64,000 bases of DNA from J054 sp965221985 (GCA_965221985.1 OZ244928.1:1674001-1738000), one strand, 5' to 3'. Shown: positions 36,988 to 45,979, numbered from the stretch's first letter. The notes: generated by a model not told the origin, from the sequence alone. Program-made: numbers and translations.

Positions 36988-37722
36988 ATGAAGCTGATAC
37001 GGCCCGATTGGCCAGCGCCATCGATTGTTCGCGCGGTCGCTACCACGCGTCTCGGCGGCGCTAGCAAGTCGGCTTGGTCAAGTTTGAATCTAGGCGATCA
37101 TGTGGGTGATGTGCCCGCTGATGTGGCTGAGAACCGGCGTCGGCTGAAGCATGCTCTGGCGCTTTCCACTGAACCACTGTGGCTCCAGCAAGTTCACGGC
37201 CATCGAATTGTCGATGCGAGCCAAACCTCCACACCGATCGAAGCAGATGGGACCATCGCAGTGGCCCCGGGGTCGGTTTGCGTGGTGCAAACGGCAGACT
37301 GTTTGCCCGTGCTGATCTGTGACCGTGATGGCCAAGCCGTGGCGGCCGTGCATGCCGGCTGGCGTGGCTTGGTCGGCGGTATTTTGGAGGCGGCCGTGGC
37401 CGCTTTTGTCCGCCGGGATATTCGTCCGGCGTCGCTCTTGGCTTGGCTAGGTCCCGCCATTGGCCCTGCGGTTTACGAAGTCGGTGAAGAAGTCTATGAG
37501 GCGTTTACTATCGCGGCTGATCGACGCGCTTTCGTAACCAATGACCGCGGACGCTGGCAGTTGGATCTATACGGTCTCGCGCGTGGCAGATTGGCTGCCC
37601 TTGGCTTGCGCGACTGCTACGGCGGCGATTTTTGTACCTATAGCGATGCCGATAACTTTTTTTCTTATCGCCGCGATGGTCAATGCGGACGCCAGGCCAG
37701 CCTAATTTGGATACAAGCTTAG
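36988..37722 (+). CDS. pgeF: YfiH-family (PgeF) laccase-domain protein
   Basis: A 244-residue protein with the YfiH pattern: TTRLGGASKSAWSSLNLGDHVGD near residue 16, LQQVHGHRI, QTADCLPVL and AVHAGWRGLVGG, containing the conserved Cys and His residues of the multicopper or zinc active site. Family members are purine nucleoside phosphorylases / polyphenol oxidases; PgeF of E. coli corrects mis-incorporated residues in peptidoglycan precursors. It follows rluD with a 199-base gap in which nothing else was recognised. Confidence 0.93.
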   Translation: MKLIRPDWPAPSIVRAVATTRLGGASKSAWSSLNLGDHVGDVPADVAENRRRLKHALALSTEPLWLQQVHGHRIVDASQTSTPIEADGTIAVAPGSVCVVQTADCLPVLICDRDGQAVAAVHAGWRGLVGGILEAAVAAFVRRDIRPASLLAWLGPAIGPAVYEVGEEVYEAFTIAADRRAFVTNDRGRWQLDLYGLARGRLAALGLRDCYGGDFCTYSDADNFFSYRRDGQCGRQASLIWIQA

Positions 37723-37800
37723 TTGCGTGACTGACCAGGATTTAGCTTGCACCGTTGGTCGTGCGGCGAGTCTTCCGCGCCGCCACCAGAAGGTATTCGT

Positions 37801-37950
37801 GACCCCATAAGTTACGTGGCGCTAACGGGGGTTCTATAAAGCCGACAGGATGTGTGTTTCACCCCGTCCGTTACGTGTCGCCAACGGGAGTTCTTTAGGG
37901 CTAACAGGATGTTTGTATCACCTCGTACGTTGCATGTCGCTAATAGGTAA
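37801..37950 (+). repeat. Tandem repeat, about 2.5 units of 59 bases
   Basis: Anchors GACCCC (37801), CACCCC (37860) and CACCTC (37919) are exactly 59 bases apart. Each unit carries a variant of CGTTACGTGTCGCCAACGG, a short inverted repeat, then GTTCT and ACAGGATGT. The last unit is truncated and most divergent. Confidence 0.8.
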
Positions 37951-38250
37951 GCTTTTATGATTTAGGTAGCGCGCCGATCCGCTCAGCTAGGCCCGTGGCA
38001 AAATCAGTTCGCAATGATCCACAGATTCGATTTGTTTCCGTAGATCCGCCGCCGCACTTTCTACTGCCGATTGCCGACCTATCCTTGCTGAAAGAATGCC
38101 CGCCTTGACCATCACAGGCATTCGATTGCGCGCATAGCCGCGGTGATAATTCGGCAAGATACCCCCCTTTCGCCGAATCGCTCGCCGATCTACCTCCGCT
38201 ACGCTGCTCAATAGTCATGCGGTACTTCGACGCTGATGCCGCCCAAAAGC

Positions 38251-38278
38251 ATTGAATTATCCGCCGGCGGCCCCATCT
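38251..38278 (+). promoter_or_regulatory. Sigma-32 (heat-shock) promoter of clpB
   Basis: ATTGAA, 14 bases, then CCCCATCT. The -10 element matches CCCCATNT perfectly and the -35 matches five of six bases of CTTGAA. It lies 34 bases before the clpB ATG. Confidence 0.82.
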
Positions 38279-38312
38279 CTGCTGCAACGAACAAGATTTC
38301 GGAGCCTGCCCA

Positions 38313-40889
38313 ATGCGCATGGACAAACTGACCAGTAAGTTTCAATTGGCCATGGCCGATGCGCAGTCCTTGGCTGTGGGTCGCGATCATCAATTCATTG
38401 AGCCCGTTCATCTGCTCTTGGCATTGCTAAATCAACAAGGTGGCAGCGTGCGCCCCTTGCTGCAAAAAGCCGGGGCCAACACCAATTTACTGAGATCGCG
38501 TCTGGGTGAGGCTCTGGATCAATTGCCTCGCGTGGAAGGTACGCCGGGCGAGGTGCATATTTCCAATGATTTGGGCCGCTTGCTCAATGTGATGGATAAG
38601 CTTGCCCAGGAGCGCGGCGATGACTACATATCCAGCGAGTTGTTCGTGTTGGCGGCCTGCGATGACAAGGGCAGCATTGGCCGAATTCTTGCCGAGGCGG
38701 GTGCCATCGGGGAAGCGGTGGCCAAGGCCGTGGAAGAAATGCGCGGCGGTAATCAAGTGAACGATCCCAATGCCGAGGATACCCGCCAAGCGCTGGAAAA
38801 ATACACCATCGATCTGACCGAACGGGCAGAGCAGGGCAAGCTCGACCCCATCATTGGCCGCGATGATGAAATTCGCCGCACCATCCAAATTCTGCAGCGG
38901 CGCACGAAAAACAATCCGGTGCTGATCGGTGAGCCCGGGGTGGGCAAGACCGCCATCATCGAAGGTCTAGCGCAACGCATTGTTAACGGCGAAGTCCCCG
39001 AAGGTATTCGCGATAAACGGATTCTAGCCCTGGATTTGGGCGCGCTCATTGCCGGCGCAAAATTTCGCGGCGATTTCGAAGAACGCCTCAAGGCCGTGCT
39101 CAGCGACTTGGCTAAGCAAGAAGGCCAAGTCATTTTATTTATCGACGAGCTACACACCATGGTGGGTGCCGGCAAGGCCGAAGGTTCCATGGACGCGGGC
39201 AACATGCTGAAGCCGGCACTGGCGCGCGGCGAACTTCACTGCGTGGGCGCCACGACCCTTGATGAATATCGCCAGCACCTAGAAAAGGATGCGGCGTTAG
39301 AACGGCGCTTTCAAAAAGTGCTGGTGGATGAACCCAGTGTTGAAGATACCGTTGCGATTTTACGCGGCCTGAAAGAACGCTACGAAGTTCACCATGGCGT
39401 GGAAATTACCGACCCAGCGATTGTAGCGGCCGCCACTTTATCTCACCGGTACATCAGCGATCGGCAATTGCCCGACAAAGCCATAGATTTGGTGGACGAA
39501 GCCGGTTCGCGTATTCGTATGGAGATTGATTCCAAGCCCGAGGCCATGGACCGCCTCGAACGGCGGGTCATTCAGCTGAAAATCGAACGCGAGGCGCTGA
39601 AGAAGGAATCTGACGATGCGTCGCGCAAACGCTTGGAAGACCTGGAAAGTCAGCTTCAGGATCTAGAAAAAGAGTTTGCTGATCTCGACGAAGTTTGGCG
39701 GGCTGAGAAAGCCGCCATGGCGGGTGCCACCCAAATCAAGGAAGAACTGGAACGCACGCGTTTAGAGCAAGAAGCTGCCCAGCGCGCGGGCGATCTGGCG
39801 CGAGTCTCGGAATTGCAATACGGACGTATTCCAGAGTTAGAAAAGGAATTGACGGTCGCCCAAAGCGCGGAAACTCAAGAAAACCAATTGCTACGCAATC
39901 GCGTCACTGACGAAGAGATCGCCGATGTCGTGTCCAAATGGACCGGCATTCCCGTGGCGAAAATGCTCGAAGGTGAAAAGGACAAACTCCTGCGCATGGA
40001 AGAGGCCATCCATGATCGTCTGGTGGGTCAAGAGGAAGCGGTGACCGCCGTGGCTAATGCCATTCGGCGTTCGCGCGCGGGTCTGGCCGATCCTAACCGG
40101 CCCAATGGTTCTTTCTTGTTCTTGGGCCCAACGGGCGTGGGTAAGACCGAACTCACCAAGGCTTTGGCTGAATTCTTGTTTGATACGGAAGACTCACTGG
40201 TGCGCGTGGATATGTCGGAGTTCATGGAGAAACATTCCGTGGCGCGACTCATCGGGGCACCGCCGGGCTATGTGGGTTATGAGGAAGGCGGTTACCTAAC
40301 CGAGGCCGTGCGGCGCAAACCTTATTCGGTGATCTTGCTGGACGAAGTAGAGAAGGCGCATCCAGATGTGTTCAATGTGTTATTGCAAGTTCTCGATGAT
40401 GGCCGGTTGACCGATGGCCACGGTCGAACCGTGGATTTTCGCAATACCGTGGTGGTGATGACGTCGAATCTCGGCTCCCAGCAAATCCAAGCCATGAGCG
40501 GTGAAGAGAACTACGCGGCCATGAAAGGGGCCGTCATGGAAGTGGTTGGTCAGCATTTTCGGCCCGAGTTTATCAACCGTGTGGACGACATCGTGGTCTT
40601 CCATTCGTTGAATGCGGAAGAAATTCGGCAAATTGTCGAGATTCAATTGCGCTCGCTACAACGGCGGCTCAAAGATCGTGACATTCAGCTTGAATTGGGT
40701 ACCGAAGCTTTGGACCAGTTGGCCGCCGGAGGCTATGATCCCGTCTACGGGGCGCGGCCATTAAAACGCGCGATTCAGCAGCAAATCGAGAATCCTCTGG
40801 CCCAGGAAATCCTGCGCGGACGCTTCGCGGCGGGCGATACTGTACGTGCCGTGCTCGAAGACGGGAAAATTAGCTTTCAGAAGAGCTGA
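38313..40889 (+). CDS. clpB: Protein disaggregase ClpB
   Basis: Hexameric AAA+ chaperone that rescues aggregated proteins with DnaK. It has 858 residues, the family length. The N-domain begins MRMDKLTSKFQLAMADAQSL; the first ATPase has GEPGVGKT, the coiled-coil middle domain spans about 410-525, and the second ATPase has GPTGVGKTELTKAL. The middle domain distinguishes it from ClpA and ClpC. The sigma-32 promoter upstream predicts heat-shock induction. Confidence 0.98.
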   Translation: MRMDKLTSKFQLAMADAQSLAVGRDHQFIEPVHLLLALLNQQGGSVRPLLQKAGANTNLLRSRLGEALDQLPRVEGTPGEVHISNDLGRLLNVMDKLAQERGDDYISSELFVLAACDDKGSIGRILAEAGAIGEAVAKAVEEMRGGNQVNDPNAEDTRQALEKYTIDLTERAEQGKLDPIIGRDDEIRRTIQILQRRTKNNPVLIGEPGVGKTAIIEGLAQRIVNGEVPEGIRDKRILALDLGALIAGAKFRGDFEERLKAVLSDLAKQEGQVILFIDELHTMVGAGKAEGSMDAGNMLKPALARGELHCVGATTLDEYRQHLEKDAALERRFQKVLVDEPSVEDTVAILRGLKERYEVHHGVEITDPAIVAAATLSHRYISDRQLPDKAIDLVDEAGSRIRMEIDSKPEAMDRLERRVIQLKIEREALKKESDDASRKRLEDLESQLQDLEKEFADLDEVWRAEKAAMAGATQIKEELERTRLEQEAAQRAGDLARVSELQYGRIPELEKELTVAQSAETQENQLLRNRVTDEEIADVVSKWTGIPVAKMLEGEKDKLLRMEEAIHDRLVGQEEAVTAVANAIRRSRAGLADPNRPNGSFLFLGPTGVGKTELTKALAEFLFDTEDSLVRVDMSEFMEKHSVARLIGAPPGYVGYEEGGYLTEAVRRKPYSVILLDEVEKAHPDVFNVLLQVLDDGRLTDGHGRTVDFRNTVVVMTSNLGSQQIQAMSGEENYAAMKGAVMEVVGQHFRPEFINRVDDIVVFHSLNAEEIRQIVEIQLRSLQRRLKDRDIQLELGTEALDQLAAGGYDPVYGARPLKRAIQQQIENPLAQEILRGRFAAGDTVRAVLEDGKISFQKS

Positions 40890-40947
40890 TCTCCAGGTAT
40901 TGTCGCGGCGCCTAGGGCGATAATCAGAATTGAGAGCGGAGCCACAG

Positions 40948-41298
40948 ATGCCCATCTACGAATACGCCTGTAAAAAATGCGAGCATGCTTTCGATGTGCT
41001 GCAAAAAATAAGTGATCCGGTGCTAACGGACTGTCCGGAATGCGGTGAATCGGCCCTGCGTAAATTAATCTCAGCCCCCAGCTTTCGATTGAAGGGCAGC
41101 GGCTGGTATGAGACAGACTTTAAGTCGGATAATAAGCGCAATTTGGCCGGCGATGGTGACGATAAGCCAGCGAAACCGGACGAGAAGAAAGATGCCGGCA
41201 AGAAATCCGAAGATGGCAAGGCCGCTAAGACCAAGGCTGACAAGCCCGCCAAGACAGACAAGAGCGTCAAGCCGGCCAGCTCTGGTAAGAAAGACTAA
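40948..41298 (+). CDS. FmdB-family zinc-ribbon protein
   Basis: A 116-residue protein starting MPIYEYACKKCEHAFDVLQ with a second pair CPECGES, a CxxC-CxxC zinc ribbon as in the FmdB/YgiT-like regulatory family. I used the ATG at 40948, the family start; the longer frame from 40930 adds six residues. The C-terminal half is a low-complexity Lys/Asp/Ala-rich tail. Its role is unknown. It precedes a DUF502 gene and aspS, an order common in gammaproteobacteria. Confidence 0.88.
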   Translation: MPIYEYACKKCEHAFDVLQKISDPVLTDCPECGESALRKLISAPSFRLKGSGWYETDFKSDNKRNLAGDGDDKPAKPDEKKDAGKKSEDGKAAKTKADKPAKTDKSVKPASSGKKD

Positions 41299-41384
41299 GT
41301 TTACGCTTGAGCCCCAGCCTGAGCTGGGCGAGGATAGTGCTTCTAGTTTAGGATTTCGTTAGCGCCGCCGCTGGCTACATCAAC

Positions 41385-42041
41385 ATGAAATATTTTCGCC
41401 GCTACATAGTTGCTGGCCTGCTGGTTTGGGTGCCGCTGGGCGTAACCTTACTGGTGCTGAAGCTGGTGGCCGATGTGGTGCAGGGCCTGGTCAAGATTCC
41501 GGCGGCTTGGCAACCCGAAGCGCTGTTCGGTGTGCATATTCCCTATTTGGATGTTTTCCTCATCCTGGCTTTCGCTTTGATCATTTTGGCGGTTACCGGT
41601 TTGGTGGTCACCAACATCTTGGGGCGCCAGCTTGTGGGGCTTTGGGAGTCGATTCTCGAGCGAATTCCCTTAGTGCGTTCGGTCTATTCCGCGGCCAAGA
41701 AATTTGCCGAAGTTCTGTTTGCCGATAGCAGTGATTCCTTTAAGAAGGTGTTGCTGATCGAGTATCCACGCAAAGGTTTGTACAGCATCTGTTTTCAGAC
41801 CTCCAGCGAACTGGCGGAGGTGCAGGACCGCACCCGTGAACAAGTGATATGCGTGTTCATCCCCACTACGCCAAACCCCACCTCCGGTTTGATTTTGATG
41901 GTGCCAAGAGAGGACGTGATCGAACTCGATATGGACGTTGAGTCGGCCGTGAAAATGGTGGTCTCCTTGGGGGTGGTGGTGCCGCCCCGACGGGGCAAGC
42001 CTGGGGATGCTTCCCTTGCGCCACCTAGTGAGGCCCCGTAA
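41385..42041 (+). CDS. DUF502 family membrane protein
   Basis: A 218-residue protein with two N-terminal membrane segments (about 8-30 and 55-80) and a cytoplasmic domain with the DUF502 signatures IPLVRSVYSAAKKFAEVLF and VFIPTTPNPTSGLILMVPREDV. The function of the family is not established. It lies 50 bases before aspS and probably shares a transcript with the fmdB-like gene and aspS. Confidence 0.93.
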   Translation: MKYFRRYIVAGLLVWVPLGVTLLVLKLVADVVQGLVKIPAAWQPEALFGVHIPYLDVFLILAFALIILAVTGLVVTNILGRQLVGLWESILERIPLVRSVYSAAKKFAEVLFADSSDSFKKVLLIEYPRKGLYSICFQTSSELAEVQDRTREQVICVFIPTTPNPTSGLILMVPREDVIELDMDVESAVKMVVSLGVVVPPRRGKPGDASLAPPSEAP

Positions 42042-42091
42042 CATTCGCGGCCTTTTTAGCCAGTAGCGATTCTTCGCACAAGAAGTCCATC

Positions 42092-43867
42092 ATGCGTACC
42101 CATTACTGCGGCGAACTCAATGCTCAGGCCGTCGGCCATGAAGTCACGGTGGCCGGCTGGGTCCACCGCCGCCGGGATCATGGTGGCGTTATTTTTATCG
42201 ATTTACGGGACCGGGAAGGCCTGCTGCAAGTCGTTTTTGATCCCGATCGCGCGAATATTTTCGCTCAGGCTGAGCGGGTGCGGGGCGAATATGTCTTGTC
42301 CGTAACGGGCACCGTTCGGCCGCGGCCCGAAGGCACGGTGAATAGCAATTTGCCCAGCGGAGAAATCGAAGTGCTCGCCAGTGCGCTTGAAGTTCTTAAC
42401 GAAGCGGAAACACCGCCTTTTCATCACGATGAACACGCCAACGAAGACTTGCGCTTGCGTTATCGATATTTGGATTTGCGTCGTGAAGAAATGGCGACGC
42501 GGTTGCGCTTACGGCATCAGATCACCCGGCAAATTCGACACTTCTTGGATGATCAGGGCTTCATTGATATCGAAACGCCCATACTAACGCGTGCAACACC
42601 GGAAGGCGCGCGCGACTATGTGGTACCCAGCCGCACGCAGCCCGGACAGTTCTTCGCACTGCCGCAGTCGCCGCAGCTGTTCAAGCAGTTGCTCATGATG
42701 TCGGGCTTCGATCGTTACTATCAAATTGCCCGGTGCTTTCGTGACGAAGATTTGCGCGCCGACCGGCAACCGGAATTCACGCAACTCGATGTGGAAACCT
42801 CTTTCATGGACGAGGAGGGGATCATGCAACTCATGGAAGCATTGATCCGTGAGTTGTTCAAAGAAGTGTTGGGCGAAGAGCTGCCGAATCCCTTCCCACG
42901 CATGAGCTATGCCGAAGCCGTTGATCGTTTTGGCATTGATCGCCCGGATCTGCGCAATCCCTTAGAGCTGGTGGAAGTCAGTGATCTGATGACCGACGTC
43001 GACTTCAAAGTGTTCGCCGGGCCCGCCGCGGATCCGGAAAGTCGCGTCGCCGCATTGAAATTGCCTGGCGGTGCAGCGCTGACCCGCAAGGCCATCGATG
43101 ACTACACGGCCTTCGTTGGGCGCTATGGCGCCAAGGGTTTGGCTTATATCAAGGTGAATGACGCGGGAGCCGGTCGCGAAGGCCTGCAGTCACCCATTCT
43201 AAAGTTTTTGCCGGATACCACGGTTGATGCTTTGGTAGAGCGCTTGGAGCTTGCGGATGGTGACCTGGTATTTTTCGGCGCCGACAAATCGCGGATAGTC
43301 AATGATGCGCTGGGTGCCTTGCGGGTTCAGCTGGGTCAGGATCATGACCTGGTTGATGCAGGGTGGCGCCCCCTGTGGGTGCTTGAGTTTCCCATGTTTG
43401 AATGGGACCAAACCACCAAGCGTTGGAGTGCCTTACACCATCCCTTCACGGCGCCGAGCAACTCTGACCCCGCGGTCCTAGAGGCCGAGCCGGGCAAGGC
43501 CCTATCACGGGCCTACGATATGGTGTTGAACGGCAGCGAGATCGGTGGGGGTTCGGTGCGTATTCATCGCGAAGAAGTTCAGTCCGCCGTTTTCCGCATA
43601 CTTGGCATTACGCCGGAAGAAGCGGAGAGCAAATTCGGTTTTCTATTGCGTGCTCTGCGTTATGGTTGCCCGCCCCATGGTGGCATCGCCTTCGGCATTG
43701 ATCGCTTGGCCATGCTGATGTCCGGTGCGACAAGCATTCGCGACGTGATTGCCTTTCCCAAGACGCAGACCGCCAGCTGTTTGCTCACCGATGCACCCAG
43801 TCCTATCGATGCCGCGCAGCTGCGTGAAGTCGGCATTCGCTTGCGCAAGCCGGCCGAGAAGAGCTAA
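42092..43867 (+). CDS. aspS: Aspartyl-tRNA synthetase AspS
   Basis: Class IIb synthetase charging tRNA-Asp, 591 residues. The N-terminal OB fold binds the anticodon; class II motifs are visible as the motif 2 loop FRDEDLRADRQPEFTQLD at about 216-233 and motif 3 GIAFGIDRLAML near the C-terminus. The long bacterial GAD insertion domain is present between them. It is the last gene of the conserved block before the integron; the yebC-ruv genes that often follow are not seen in the window. Confidence 0.97.
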   Translation: MRTHYCGELNAQAVGHEVTVAGWVHRRRDHGGVIFIDLRDREGLLQVVFDPDRANIFAQAERVRGEYVLSVTGTVRPRPEGTVNSNLPSGEIEVLASALEVLNEAETPPFHHDEHANEDLRLRYRYLDLRREEMATRLRLRHQITRQIRHFLDDQGFIDIETPILTRATPEGARDYVVPSRTQPGQFFALPQSPQLFKQLLMMSGFDRYYQIARCFRDEDLRADRQPEFTQLDVETSFMDEEGIMQLMEALIRELFKEVLGEELPNPFPRMSYAEAVDRFGIDRPDLRNPLELVEVSDLMTDVDFKVFAGPAADPESRVAALKLPGGAALTRKAIDDYTAFVGRYGAKGLAYIKVNDAGAGREGLQSPILKFLPDTTVDALVERLELADGDLVFFGADKSRIVNDALGALRVQLGQDHDLVDAGWRPLWVLEFPMFEWDQTTKRWSALHHPFTAPSNSDPAVLEAEPGKALSRAYDMVLNGSEIGGGSVRIHREEVQSAVFRILGITPEEAESKFGFLLRALRYGCPPHGGIAFGIDRLAMLMSGATSIRDVIAFPKTQTASCLLTDAPSPIDAAQLREVGIRLRKPAEKS

Positions 43868-43960
43868 GCCTAACTACCAGTAACCGTTTGCAAACTGCGT
43901 CTGGGCTTTTTGATTGAAGCACGACTTGTCGCGGACTAGCGGCTCTTGCTGGCTTGGCAA

Positions 43961-45007
43961 TCAGTCAATGGGGCTAACGACACCTCGGCCACCTTTGTTG
44001 AGCACGTGCGTATAAATTTCCGTCGTACCGATGTCAGCGTGACCCAATAGTTCTTGGATGGTGCGCAAGTCATAACCTGCTTCGAGTAAGCGAGTGGCAA
44101 AGCTGTGGCGGAACGTGTGACAGGTGATTTGCTTATTGATGGCGCTGGCGATCACTGCTGTTCTAAGCGCCTTACGAATTGTACTAGGGTGAATGTGGTG
44201 CCGGCGCAATTCGCCCGTGCGTGGATCGGCGGCAATCTTTGAGGATGGAAATAGATACTGCCAAGCCAGACTGCGGCTGGCCGAGGGATATTTCTTGGCC
44301 AGGGCGTTGGGCATATAAACTTCGCCGAAGCCATGCGCGGTATCGGCCACATGAGTTTTTGAAACACGTTCTATCTGTCGTCGAAGCGCAGGCTCAATGG
44401 ACCCCGGCAACAAACTGCGCCGGTCCTTATTGCCCTTGCCGCCACGAATGATTATTTCGCGCATGCCGAAATCAATATCCTTTACGCGCAGTGAACAACA
44501 CTCGGCTTGACGGAGCCCCGCCCCATACATGATGAGAATCATTAACTTCGGTTTTCCCCGCAGCTTGGAAATTATCGCTTCTGACTCATCGTGCGTTAAG
44601 ACCTGAGGAATACGCCGCTTCGGTCGAGCACGTTGAAAGTCCAGCTGCCCGAGCTCCCGCCCTAGAAATTTCTCGAATAGAAAAACCAGCGCGTTCAAGG
44701 CGATGGCCTGGGTCCCTGGCGCTACGCTCCGGTTACGGCCCAGCCATGACAAAAACCTATCCACATCCGCCGGACCAAGCTCCGTGGGATGTGTGTAGCG
44801 GCTAAAACGAATAAAGCCCTTTATCCAGTAGACGTAAGTTTTCTCCGTCGTATACGCTAAGTTCCGCTGACGCATCGCTTCGCGCAGGTCGCTCATAAAT
44901 GGTGATTTGTTATGTCGCAAAGATGAAGGAATATCGTCCATGGAATCCGAAAGTGGTTTATTTGATTGACGACTGCGCCGAAAAAGCGAGACCAAGAGAA
45001 GTATCAT
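43961..45007 (-). CDS. intI: Integron integrase IntI (tyrosine recombinase)
   Basis: Catalyses attI x attC and attC x attC recombination. The catalytic set is complete: GAGLRQAECCSLRVKD (first Arg), TCHTFRHSFATRLLEAG (His and second Arg), LGHADIGTTEIYTHV (His and Tyr). The integron-specific insertion is present between the core Arg and the HxxR box (GEVYMPNALAKKYP, WQYLFPSSKIAADP, RRHHIHPSTIRKA), which separates IntI from XerC/D. The start is uncertain: ATG 45007 has GAGGGG upstream and is used here (348 residues), giving an odd hydrophobic N-terminus; ATG 44941 (MDDIPSSL) would give the more usual 326. Confidence 0.95.
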   Translation of the reverse strand: MILLLVSLFRRSRQSNKPLSDSMDDIPSSLRHNKSPFMSDLREAMRQRNLAYTTEKTYVYWIKGFIRFSRYTHPTELGPADVDRFLSWLGRNRSVAPGTQAIALNALVFLFEKFLGRELGQLDFQRARPKRRIPQVLTHDESEAIISKLRGKPKLMILIMYGAGLRQAECCSLRVKDIDFGMREIIIRGGKGNKDRRSLLPGSIEPALRRQIERVSKTHVADTAHGFGEVYMPNALAKKYPSASRSLAWQYLFPSSKIAADPRTGELRRHHIHPSTIRKALRTAVIASAINKQITCHTFRHSFATRLLEAGYDLRTIQELLGHADIGTTEIYTHVLNKGGRGVVSPID

Positions 45008-45058
45008 GAAAACAGAGCCCCTCAAGAGCAATCCGTATTTCCCTAGATATTTCCGGTA

Positions 45059-45087
45059 TTTATGCTAGCCCAAAGCCAGTCCCGCAA
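45059..45087 (-). promoter_or_regulatory. Putative Pint promoter of intI
   Basis: On the minus strand TTGCGG (45087-45082), a 17-base spacer and CATAAA (45064-45059) form a moderate sigma-70 promoter. The predicted start is about 45 bases upstream of the ATG at 45007. No LexA box was found nearby. Confidence 0.45.
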
Positions 45088-45162
45088 AAGACAACAAGAG
45101 ACCCGTACGATTCGCAATCGCACTTTTTCGGCCGTTTCGAAAACAACGGAACGCGTAATTTG

Positions 45163-45191
45163 TTGACTCTAGGGGATTTGAGGACTAAAAC
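45163..45191 (+). promoter_or_regulatory. Putative Pc promoter driving the cassette array
   Basis: TTGACT, 17 bases, TAAAAC, pointing into the array. It lies 58 bases upstream of the attI recombination point, between intI and attI, where a cassette promoter is expected. Confidence 0.6.
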
Positions 45192-45254
45192 ATTCCTTAT
45201 GAGTCGAAAACAGAGGAAGAAAACAAAAGTCTTCCCACTAATCAGCTGTTATAT
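45190..45254 (+). other. attI recombination site
   Basis: The core GTTATAT is at 45248-45254 with the exchange point after G 45248; the first cassette begins at 45249. The final stretch is TAATCAGCTGTTAT (45239-45252). The left limit is arbitrary, set by the usual attI length of about 65 bases. Confidence 0.75.
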
Positions 45255-45614
45255 GCCGCCCCGTGTTTAGCAAATTAGAGCTGTTGGCGAAGTGGTCAAG
45301 CTAAACGTTGTTGCCGCGGCTAAATTGGTAGAGCAAGCAACGCAAATCCGCTAATCAAGCCGAGTGCGGTTTGCTAGGTTGCCGGTAAGGTTTTCTTGGC
45401 ACAAAGCAAATCAGCCCTCGATAGGCACGGTTCTCTAGTTGCTGGTGTGATAGGTTAGTCAAGAATTTAAAGGTCCAAAGAGTTTTTCCAGAATGTCAGG
45501 CACGGCACATAACCAGTGTGGTCAGTACGCTCCCGTTGGTCGCCGGACGGTTGACCCGGTGCTTCCTTCGCTATCGCTCCGGTCGCCCCGCCTCAACCGC
45601 CGCTGCCACAGGCG
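45249..45614 (+). other. Cassette 1: ORF-less cassette, family OL, copy 1
   Basis: A 366-base cassette in the first array position. The only start near the 5' end reads MPPRV and then TAG, and no frame on either strand gives a convincing protein. It starts TTATATGCCGCCCCG and ends with TGTCAGGCACGGCAC before its attC. By eye it is identical to cassettes 5 and 24. It may encode a small RNA, carry a regulatory site, or be a decayed gene. Being first, it is the cassette most directly transcribed from Pc. Confidence 0.8.
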
Positions 45615-45620
45615 TTATAT
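45507..45620 (+). repeat. attC 1 (114-base family A)
   Basis: Left end ACATAAC, right core GTTATAT. The arms AACCAGTGTGG and CCACAGGCGTT pair imperfectly as in attC hairpins. Confidence 0.9.
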
Positions 45621-45979
45621 GCCGCCCCGTGTTCAGCAAATTAGAGCTGTTGGCGAAGTGGCCAGGCTAAACGTTGTTGCCGCGGCCAAATTGGTAGAGC
45701 AAGCAATGCATATTCGCTATTGAGCCAAGTGCGGTTTGGTCGGTTGCCGGTAAGGTTCTCTCGGCCCATAGCAAAGCAGCCCTCGATAGGCACGGTTCTC
45801 TAACTGTTGGTGTGATAGGTTAGCCAGGAAATTAAAGGTTGTAAGAGTTTTCCCTGCATGTCAGGCACGGCACATAACCAGTGTGGTCAGTACGCTCCCT
45901 TCGGTCGCCGGACGGTTGACCCGGCGCTCCCTTCGCTACCGCTCCGGTCGCCCCGCCTCAACCGCCGCTGCCACAGGCG
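45615..45979 (+). other. Cassette 2: ORF-less cassette, family OL, variant copy 2
   Basis: A 365-base relative of cassette 1 with scattered substitutions. The early TAG of copy 1 is CAG here, so MPPRV reads on for 34 residues (to 45723), with a frame shared with the upstream attC. The other copies do not keep this frame open, which argues against a real protein. Conserved blocks include CCTCGATAGGCACGGTTCTCT and the 3' TGTCAGGCACGGCAC. Confidence 0.75.

Larger units (their letters stand above)
37723..38312. other. Long intergenic region upstream of clpB
   Basis: About 590 bases without a convincing gene. It contains three degenerating 59-base tandem repeats near its start and a heat-shock type promoter near its end. 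A minus-strand open frame (37987-38211) shows no recognisable family and lacks a good ribosome binding site. Confidence 0.5.

Noticed and set aside
37955..38326. Minus-strand frames upstream of clpB as a gene
   Set aside because: No recognisable family, no ribosome binding site, and two competing overlapping frames; more likely non-coding DNA.
43961..45007. Integrase as XerC/XerD or phage integrase
   Set aside because: The integron-specific insertion before the HxxR box and the adjacent attC array identify it as IntI.
45493..45723. Open frames reading NQCGQYAPVGRRTVDPV and similar at many positions
   Set aside because: These are translations of the family A attC body, repeated wherever that attC occurs. 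They start in one cassette and run into the next and are not genes.
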